A stretch of 7,137 nt of DNA from Candidatus Cloacimonadota bacterium (GTDB taxonomy: Bacteria; Cloacimonadota; Cloacimonadia; Cloacimonadales; TCS61), in NCBI GenBank assembly GCA_030628755.1, contig DAOVQH010000123.1:1-7137 (forward strand). The letters are read 5' to 3'. The notes under the pieces were generated by a model. That model did no database searches. It saw only the letters and a list, made by a program, of their open reading frames with translations, and was not told the DNA's origin. Numbering within the stretch: position 1 is the stretch's first letter; each line of letters starts with the position of its first letter. Shown here piece by piece: positions 1 to 5,200 of the stretch. The translations under genes and the position numbers were made by a program.

Positions 1-1
1 A

Positions 2-643
2 ATTTCAGTTTTCTTATTTTTTTCAAAAGCAAATTGCGAAGAACCGGTATTAATACGAGAAAATACGTATTTTTTTTGGAATAAAAACTCGGTTGCTTTA
101 GATGATGGTGTTGTTTATTGCTGGACAGATACAAAAGACAGTAAATGGAATGTTTATGCACAAAAGGTTGATGCTGAGGGAAATAAATTGTGGAATAATG
201 GTAATCCGTTATTGATCGATAATCGAAATGATCTAATTAAATATTTTTCCAAAATAATTTCCACAAGCGATAATTGTGTCATTATTGTATGGCAGAATAT
301 TAAAAATAATAATTGGCAAGACAATAAAGTTTATGCACAGAAAATCAGCAGCAGCGGAGAAACTCTTTGGCCACAAAATACTGAACTTATCGTAGAAAAT
401 ATTGATTGTGCAAATTTTTGTGTTGTACCTAATAATATCGGAGGAGCTTATATTTTCCATTTATTCTCAGGTGATATTTATGGAATTAATTTAGATTCTA
501 ACGCAAATGATCTTTGGGAAGCAAATAATTCGCCAATAATTGAGAATGCTTATATTTTATCAACCATTTCGGATAATACAGGAGGCTCAATATTATCTTA
601 TAAAGATTTTGATAACGATAATCTCAAAGTTATTAAGAATTAA
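2..643 (+). CDS. Secreted repeat protein, 5' fragment (frameshifted; start outside window)
   Basis: This frame is open from the window edge to a TAA at 641-643. It begins inside a hydrophobic stretch (ISVFLFFSKA, then NCEE) that looks like the end of a signal peptide, so the start codon should lie roughly ten codons upstream. No lipobox is visible. The fragment carries repeats such as VYAQKVDAEGNKLW (from 152), VYAQKISSSGETLW (from 329) and IYGINLDSNANDLW. Each is preceded by a hydrophobic strand with a Trp or Tyr, which suggests a beta-propeller-like fold. The fourth repeat is interrupted: the frame reads LKVIKN and stops, while the next frame continues INFEKEILW from 639. The fragment is therefore the front half of one gene with 639-2867, not a separate gene. 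The ligand and function are unknown; a surface or secreted role is inferred from the signal peptide and from the sorting domain of the 3' half. Confidence 0.75.
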   Translation: MSVFLFFSKANCEEPVLIRENTYFFWNKNSVALDDGVVYCWTDTKDSKWNVYAQKVDAEGNKLWNNGNPLLIDNRNDLIKYFSKIISTSDNCVIIVWQNIKNNNWQDNKVYAQKISSSGETLWPQNTELIVENIDCANFCVVPNNIGGAYIFHLFSGDIYGINLDSNANDLWEANNSPIIENAYILSTISDNTGGSILSYKDFDNDNLKVIKN

Positions 644-2400
644 TTTTGAAAAAGAAATTTTGTGGAATCAGATGATTTATTCTTCATTTCCTTTCTGTTT
701 AAATTCAATATCAGTTGGAAACGATAATTTTATATTTAGCTGGCAAATAGATCAAAATATTTACGGACAGCGAGTTGATATAAATGGCAATGTTCATTGG
801 GAAGACAACGGAGTCGTGATAATTAATGAAAATGTTTCTCCTTATTCCAAGGTTGATTTATCTTCTAATGATGACTGTTTTTTTGTGATGTATTCTACTG
901 ATGAGAATGAAGAAGACTGTTTTTCCCTGAAAGCACAAAAAATAAACCTGGAAGGTTCTCCCGAGTGGGACGACAGTGTAATTCTTGAAGAAGAAAATAC
1001 TTCATCATATTTTTTTATTGATTCTCACATAGACGATACCGGAGGTTGTTATTTCAGTTGGTTTAGTAATTCAAATATAATTTCACAACATTTAGATTCG
1101 GAAGGAAATAAACTTTGGACTAATAACGGTATCGAACTGGGTATAGGTTTTAGTGTAATGTGGCCAATTTGGTCGCATAATTGTCTTACAATAAATAAAA
1201 TTGATACTGATATTTTCTGCTGCTGGCTATTATCTAAAGTAAACAAATCATTTCTTTCCTATCAATGTCTTGATCAGGATGGCACAATTCAGCTTCCTGA
1301 AAATGGTGTTGATATTAGAGAAGGATTATTAGGATATATTTATAATTATCAAACTGTCTCCAATGATAATTCAAGCTATCATATTTGGGAGGATGGTCGC
1401 TATCCATATGCAGGTAGAATCTTTGTACAACGTGTTTCAAGTGATGGAGCAATCTATTTCGAAGATGACGGATTAGCACTTACTGATACTACTTTTACAT
1501 CTCAGGGATATGTTACTGTAAAACCTCTACCGGAAAATGGAATAATCGCTGCCTGGACAGAACAGAAGGAGAACGAGGAATTCAAAAGAGTCCGCTGGCA
1601 GAAAGTTAATGAAAACGGTAATACATTTTCCGAAAATGGAGTTGATTTAACAGTTGATATTGAATATGAACAAAAAAACCCGAAAATAGAAATTAATGAT
1701 GGAAACATTATTATTGCCTGGTTGGAAAATGAGCAGATAAAAGCCCAGAAATTAGTTAACGATGAACCTGTCTGGGGAAACAACGGGAAAGTGATTGTAG
1801 AGAATTGTTCCATTTATTATTTTAGTATGATCGGTAATTATTTTTATTGGGGTTTAGATGATAATATGTATTTTATTATGATCGATGAAAATGGTAACAT
1901 ACCGGTTAATTGGCCGGTTTCGGGACTTCCATTACCAAATTTTATTACTCATTTATATTCAATGGATGTCATTGAAGAAAATCTCTTGTTTTCTTATAAA
2001 TCTTACCAAAATGGACAAAGAGATTATGGCATTCAAATATTATCTTCTAATGCGGAATATCTTTTTAATGGATGTGGTTTAACTCTTTATTCAGATGATT
2101 CTCTAAATAATCTGAATGTATTTTTTGACGGTTATATCAATTTTGTTTGGCGAGATTATGATTATCTAAATAATTATATTTTAATGGAGAGATTTGACCT
2201 GGAAGGAAATTCAATTTGGAATGGAAATATTTATGCAGTTGAAAGTCAGGGTAATATTTTTCGTATGGAATCAGAAAAAATCGGGGATAATTTCTTCATT
2301 GTCTGGCGTGGAAATAATGAAAACGAAGCAAGCACTTTTTTTATGCAATCAGTAGATGAAAATGGCGTGCCGTTTCAATCGAATCTTGCTGGAGTTGAGT
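107..2400 (+). repeat. About 15 degenerate protein repeats, (V/I)YAQK(V/I)D..GN.LW type
   Basis: The two gene fragments encode a diverged repeat of roughly 40-60 residues. A unit has a hydrophobic strand with an aromatic residue (for example FIFSWQ, IIIAWLE, FFIVWRG), a turn, the xYAQKxD strand, a G-N turn, and an aromatic residue followed by NNGxxI. The first two copies start at 152 and 329 and still share DNA similarity (GTTTATGCACA in both); most others are diverged in DNA. The pattern crosses the frameshift without a break, which supports a single ancestral gene. The arrangement resembles propeller blades, but the blade count and boundaries are estimates by eye. Confidence 0.65.
635..643 (+). 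other. Frameshift site splitting the first gene
   Basis: Frame 2 reads AAG AAT TAA here, ending the protein as ...VIKN. Skipping one A at 638/639 gives AAG ATT AAT TTT GAA (K I N F E). This restores LKVIKINFEKEILW, which matches the family pattern seen in LKAQKINLEGSPEW further on. A single-base insertion explains both fragments, and no other break is needed. There is no long homopolymer here, so simple slippage is not the obvious cause. Confidence 0.8.
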
Positions 2401-2867
2401 TTGACAATCTTTCAGAAGATAGTAATTTTCGAGTCTCAAAGCTCAGTGATTCTGAAGCGACAATTTTATATCAAAGAGGTTATTTTGTAGGTTCAAGATG
2501 TGAATTTATCTCTACAGGTTTAGTTGCCCAAATTGTAGATGCTACTATTTTGACTGAAACAATAGAGGAGACAATTCAACCTTGTCATATTTTTCTAAAG
2601 CAAAATTTTCCTAATCCATTCAACCCTGAAACCACGATTTCATTTTCTCTCGCAAAAGACGCAAAGAACGCAAAGATAGAAATCTATAATATCAAAGGAC
2701 AGAAAGTAAAAACACTTGTTAATGATCATTTACAGATAGGCAATCATTCAATTATTTGGAATGGTGATGATGAATCAGGAAAACCTGTCGGTTCAGGTAT
2801 TTATTTCTACAAATTGAATGTAAATGGTAAACCTAAAGCAGTGAAGAAATGTTTGCTGTTGAAATGA
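639..2867 (+). CDS. Secreted repeat protein, 3' fragment with C-terminal sorting domain
   Basis: This is the continuation of the gene at 2-643 in the +1 frame, 742 codons from 639 to a TGA at 2865-2867. The frame is open back to about 540, but that overlap region reads like noise, whereas from 639 the protein follows the repeat pattern of the upstream fragment. Further repeats include IYGQRVDINGNVHW, LKAQKINLEGSPEW, IISQHLDSEGNKLW, IFVQRVSSDGAIYF, VRWQKVNENGNTF, IKAQKLVNDEPVW, ILMERFDLEGNSIW and FFMQSVDENGVPF. The full array has about 15 copies at 40-60 residue spacing. The last 87 residues are an NPFNP-type sorting domain. With the 5' part, about 954 residues are visible. If translated alone, the first in-frame ATG after the junction is at 672, but no good ribosome binding site precedes it. 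I do not recognise the repeat family by name; a propeller fold is inference. Confidence 0.75.
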   Translation: MNFEKEILWNQMIYSSFPFCLNSISVGNDNFIFSWQIDQNIYGQRVDINGNVHWEDNGVVIINENVSPYSKVDLSSNDDCFFVMYSTDENEEDCFSLKAQKINLEGSPEWDDSVILEEENTSSYFFIDSHIDDTGGCYFSWFSNSNIISQHLDSEGNKLWTNNGIELGIGFSVMWPIWSHNCLTINKIDTDIFCCWLLSKVNKSFLSYQCLDQDGTIQLPENGVDIREGLLGYIYNYQTVSNDNSSYHIWEDGRYPYAGRIFVQRVSSDGAIYFEDDGLALTDTTFTSQGYVTVKPLPENGIIAAWTEQKENEEFKRVRWQKVNENGNTFSENGVDLTVDIEYEQKNPKIEINDGNIIIAWLENEQIKAQKLVNDEPVWGNNGKVIVENCSIYYFSMIGNYFYWGLDDNMYFIMIDENGNIPVNWPVSGLPLPNFITHLYSMDVIEENLLFSYKSYQNGQRDYGIQILSSNAEYLFNGCGLTLYSDDSLNNLNVFFDGYINFVWRDYDYLNNYILMERFDLEGNSIWNGNIYAVESQGNIFRMESEKIGDNFFIVWRGNNENEASTFFMQSVDENGVPFQSNLAGVEFDNLSEDSNFRVSKLSDSEATILYQRGYFVGSRCEFISTGLVAQIVDATILTETIEETIQPCHIFLKQNFPNPFNPETTISFSLAKDAKNAKIEIYNIKGQKVKTLVNDHLQIGNHSIIWNGDDESGKPVGSGIYFYKLNVNGKPKAVKKCLLLK
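2604..2864 (+). other. Sorting-domain coding segment (FlgD-like Ig / T9SS type A), first copy
   Basis: The last 87 residues start NFPNPFNPETTISFS. They continue through IYNIKGQKVKTLV, then IIWNGDDESGKPVGSGIYFY, and end KAVKKCLLLK. This matches the FlgD-like Ig / type A C-terminal sorting domain that directs proteins through type IX secretion in Bacteroidota. Whether this organism has that machinery cannot be seen here. It is related to the segment at 4829-5083: the IKGQKVKT codons (2691-2714 against 4913-4936) match at 22 of 24 bases, and TATTTCTACAAATTGAA is identical at 2802-2818 and 5024-5040. Confidence 0.85.
2651..2677 (+). repeat. Three tandem 9-bp units CGCAAAGAN inside the sorting domain
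   Basis: The units are CGCAAAAGA (2651-2659), CGCAAAGAA (2660-2668) and CGCAAAGAT (2669-2677). The 9-bp period keeps the frame and encodes an Ala-Lys-X series, AKDAKNAKI. The neighbouring sorting domain has SIPEASKVELSIYN at this place, one residue shorter and without the series. The unit resembles CGCAAAGA-type short tandem repeats that I recall as scattered in various environmental bacterial genomes; that link is from memory, not demonstrated here. Confidence 0.7.
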
Positions 2868-2930
2868 AGAAAAATGCTGCTAATGAGCGTATCTGCGAAG
2901 TTCCCAGCATACACAAAACTTAAACAGCAA
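2853..2930 (+). repeat. Nested inverted repeats across the stop codon and intergenic gap
   Basis: TTGCTGTT (2853-2860) pairs perfectly with AACAGCAA (2923-2930), and the arm extends to 10 bp with one mismatch. Inside it, ATGCTG (2874-2879) pairs with CAGCAT (2905-2910). The outer arm begins in the last codons of the upstream gene, and its partner ends just before the ribosome binding site of the next gene. No T-run follows, so it does not look like a rho-independent terminator. It could be an mRNA fold between two co-transcribed genes, or chance in AT-rich DNA. Confidence 0.35.
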
Positions 2931-2935
2931 CTTTT

Positions 2936-2942
2936 GGAGGTG
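2936..2942 (+). promoter_or_regulatory. Ribosome binding site of the LVIVD-repeat gene
   Basis: GGAGGTG lies four to five bases before the ATG at 2945. It is a strong Shine-Dalgarno match and fixes this start; the encoded N-terminus is a good signal peptide, which agrees. No convincing promoter is seen in the short gap upstream. Confidence 0.8.
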
Positions 2943-2944
2943 AA

Positions 2945-5086
2945 ATGGATAAGTCAAAATTTATAATCTGTATATTATTCATTCTTTTATTAAGTATCTC
3001 AATAGAAGCGACATATCACAAGATAGGTCACTCTGGAGAACCCTACTGGAGCCGAGATTTGGCATTAGTGGGTTCTACTTTGTTAGTACCGGATGAAGCT
3101 GGCATACACATAATAGATGTAAGCGAACCGGGAAATCCTGTATATATTGATTGTTTTTATGTGACAGAAAATTGCTTAATGATAGAAGTATCAGGTAATA
3201 TTGCCTACATTGCGAATGCATATGATGGTCTTCTGATTTTGGATGTAAGTAACCCACAATCACCACAATTTTTAGGTAGTTATGATACACCTGATTGTGC
3301 TTTGTCCCTAGCTGTATTGGATACAATTGTTTATATCGCAGATCGTAATGCAGGATTACAAATTATCGATGTAAGTGATCCCCCAAATCCCGAATTTTTA
3401 GGAAGCCTTGACTCGGTTCATGCAAGTCATATTAGAGTTTTCGATACATTAGTATTTATTACATATTATTATGGTGGTTTTTACATTATAGATGTAAGTA
3501 ATCCGGCATACCCTACTTTGGTTAATGGAATCGAAAATATCCCGGAAGATGTGAATGATATTATAATAATTGATTCTATTGCTTATGTGACGACCAGTGA
3601 TGGCTTTTTAATCTATGATTTTAGTGACCCTACGGTCTTTAATTTAATCTCAACTTACGAAACAACATACGCAGGTGCAATATTAATATCACAAAATATG
3701 GCTTACCTATCTTGTGGCTATAGTGGATATAAGGTTTTGGATATAAGTGATATCTCTGAGCCAGAATTAATAGGTGTTTTAAAAACACCCATGTGTGCAA
3801 GAAATGCTGTGATTGAAGATAATATTGCCTACATCATGGATTTGTATACCGGTTTGGAAATCTATGATATAAGTGAGCCTGAAAATCCGAATCTTGTTGG
3901 TTCTGTCGACACCCCGAATTTTGCCACTTCCATTTCTATATCTGAAGATATTGCCTATGTAACAGATTATGACTCTTACATACAAATTCTTGATTTAAGT
4001 GATCCGGGATTTCCTTATATTATTAATAGTTACGGAATATTTTATACCGTAAAAGATTTTTTGATAGTAGAGAATTATGGATATGCTATTACCAGTCATA
4101 GATTATATATTTTTCGTTTGGATAATCTTGTTTATCCTGAAATAATCAGCTACATTGAAACTGATCACGATAATAAAGCAATAGCATATTCAAACTCTCA
4201 TATTTATTTAGCATCATCCTCTCAAGGAATCAAGATAATTAATGTAAACAATCCACAAAATCCATATATAGTTGGTGAATGTGACACACCGGGTAATGCT
4301 TATGATCTAGTGATTTCAGGAGATATCGTATATGTGGCAGATGGTTATACCGGTCTTATAATAATCGATGCATCTGATCTCAGCAATCCATTTATTCTAC
4401 CATATTTAAGTACACCAAGTACTCCAAATAATGTATCATCTTTAGTAAAAACTGATAATATATTGTACCTTGCTTGTAACTATGATGGATTAAAAGTAGT
4501 AGATATAAACAATCCCACGAGTCCAATTTTTTTGCTAACTATTATTAATCACCCAGATTCCAAATTTAAAACTAAACCAATTATTATCAATGATAAATTG
4601 ATTGTAGAAGATAGAAATTGGAATGAAATACTGACTTTTGACATAACTGTTCCCGCTAATCCGGAATTAATTAATACTTATATTTGGAATCTTTCAACGA
4701 GAGATTGGGAAGTCTATGAAGATTATTTGGTTACTGTAAACGGCTATAATGGTGTTTCGATCCTGGATTTAGAAAGCATCACATCAATTAACGAAAACCA
4801 AATCGTGCAACCAGACATTGAATTAAACAATTATCCTAATCCATTTAACCCAACAACAATGATCTCTTTCTCAATTCCTGAAGCGAGCAAAGTTGAACTT
4901 TCAATTTACAACATCAAAGGACAAAAAGTAAAAACTCTGGTGAACTCTAAATTTATTAAAGGTAATCATCTGATTATCTGGAATGGAAACGACGAGTCCG
5001 GTAAACAGGTTGCTTCAGGTGTGTATTTCTACAAATTGAAAGCTGGAAAATATACAAAAACAAAAAGGATGATTTTAATAAAATAA
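2945..5086 (+). CDS. Secreted LVIVD-repeat beta-propeller protein with C-terminal sorting domain
   Basis: This intact gene encodes 713 residues. Residues 1-22 form a signal peptide: MDKSK, a hydrophobic core from about 6 to 20, and likely cleavage after IEA at 22. Residues of about 35-612 are 14 tandem repeats of the LVIVD type, with a core like AYIANAYDGLLILDVSNP followed by P.(F/L)(L/I)G. The Asp of the DVS core or its equivalent falls at 58, 100, 142, 183, 225, 266, 308, 350, 391 (Arg here), 433 (Asn), 475, 520, 566 and 608, a spacing of 41-42 with two copies at 45-46. LVIVD repeats are predicted to form propellers, and 14 copies would suit two seven-bladed ones (inference). Residues 629-713 are an NPFNP-type sorting domain related to that of the upstream gene. 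A cell-surface or secreted role, perhaps binding, is likely; no catalytic motif or ligand is evident. It lies 77 bases after the upstream gene and may be co-transcribed with it. Confidence 0.92.
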   Translation: MDKSKFIICILFILLLSISIEATYHKIGHSGEPYWSRDLALVGSTLLVPDEAGIHIIDVSEPGNPVYIDCFYVTENCLMIEVSGNIAYIANAYDGLLILDVSNPQSPQFLGSYDTPDCALSLAVLDTIVYIADRNAGLQIIDVSDPPNPEFLGSLDSVHASHIRVFDTLVFITYYYGGFYIIDVSNPAYPTLVNGIENIPEDVNDIIIIDSIAYVTTSDGFLIYDFSDPTVFNLISTYETTYAGAILISQNMAYLSCGYSGYKVLDISDISEPELIGVLKTPMCARNAVIEDNIAYIMDLYTGLEIYDISEPENPNLVGSVDTPNFATSISISEDIAYVTDYDSYIQILDLSDPGFPYIINSYGIFYTVKDFLIVENYGYAITSHRLYIFRLDNLVYPEIISYIETDHDNKAIAYSNSHIYLASSSQGIKIINVNNPQNPYIVGECDTPGNAYDLVISGDIVYVADGYTGLIIIDASDLSNPFILPYLSTPSTPNNVSSLVKTDNILYLACNYDGLKVVDINNPTSPIFLLTIINHPDSKFKTKPIIINDKLIVEDRNWNEILTFDITVPANPELINTYIWNLSTRDWEVYEDYLVTVNGYNGVSILDLESITSINENQIVQPDIELNNYPNPFNPTTMISFSIPEASKVELSIYNIKGQKVKTLVNSKFIKGNHLIIWNGNDESGKQVASGVYFYKLKAGKYTKTKRMILIK
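3044..4783 (+). repeat. Fourteen tandem LVIVD repeats, about 126 bp each
   Basis: The first four copies keep the DNA anchor GATGTAAG at 3116, 3242, 3368 and 3491, which are 126, 126 and 123 bases apart. Later copies are diverged in DNA but keep the protein pattern. Copy 9 (around residue 391) and copies 13 and 14 are the most degenerate, and copies 11 and 12 carry 3-4 extra residues. The end copies being less canonical than the middle ones is common in propeller arrays. Confidence 0.85.
4829..5083 (+). other. Sorting-domain coding segment (FlgD-like Ig / T9SS type A), second copy
   Basis: The last 85 residues start NYPNPFNPTTMISFS. They pass through IYNIKGQKVKTLV and IIWNGNDESGKQVASGVYFY, and end in the basic tail TKTKRMILIK. 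They align with the segment at 2604-2864 nearly without gaps, except for the one-residue difference at the 9-bp repeat of the first copy. A short linker after the last propeller repeat (NENQIVQPDIEL) joins it to the repeat region. Confidence 0.88.
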
Positions 5087-5125
5087 TAACAAATTATACT
5101 ATAAGTTCTCTTTGTATTTAATTAG

Positions 5126-5154
5126 TTGACGATATTTTACTTCTCATAAATTTG
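5126..5154 (+). promoter_or_regulatory. Candidate promoter of nifJ, Bacteroidota-style
   Basis: TTGACG at 5126-5131 is followed, 18 bases after its TTG, by TAAATTTG at 5147-5154. This fits the Bacteroidota housekeeping consensus (TTG near -33 and TAnnTTTG near -7). A transcript would begin around 5158-5162, giving a leader of about 40 bases. A classical sigma-70 -10 box at the right distance from TTGACG is not present. The rest of the 114-base gap is AT-rich, with no clear terminator for the upstream gene. Confidence 0.5.
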
Positions 5155-5190
5155 GAATAAATATTAAACTAAAATCAAATAAAAAATAAA

Positions 5191-5195
5191 GGGAG
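5191..5195 (+). promoter_or_regulatory. Ribosome binding site of nifJ
   Basis: GGGAG stands five bases before the ATG at 5201. It selects this start over the in-frame ATG at 5225, and the resulting N-terminus (MKKFKKVSMDGNTAATHVAY) matches the usual beginning of the family. Confidence 0.8.
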
Positions 5196-5200
5196 CAAAT

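Noticed and set aside
540..638. Possible independent start at 540 for the second fragment of the first gene
   Set aside because: The peptide from 540 to 638 in that frame does not fit the repeat pattern, while the other frame does; the true junction is at 638/639.
635..643. Programmed +1 frameshifting
   Set aside because: There is no slippery codon or upstream Shine-Dalgarno-like stimulator, and the tRNA for AAT would not re-pair well in the +1 frame; an indel is simpler.
1502..1813. Antisense open frame inside the first repeat gene
   Set aside because: The + strand frame carries the repeat pattern throughout this stretch; the antisense product has no family features.
3116..3500. CRISPR-like regular spacing of GATGTAAG
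   Set aside because: The 126-bp periodicity is in frame and comes from tandem LVIVD protein repeats; there are no conserved palindromic repeats with unique spacers.
5087..5125. Terminator after the LVIVD-repeat gene
   Set aside because: Only a 5-bp ACAAA/TTTGT pairing in AT-rich sequence is visible, with no GC-rich stem or T-run.
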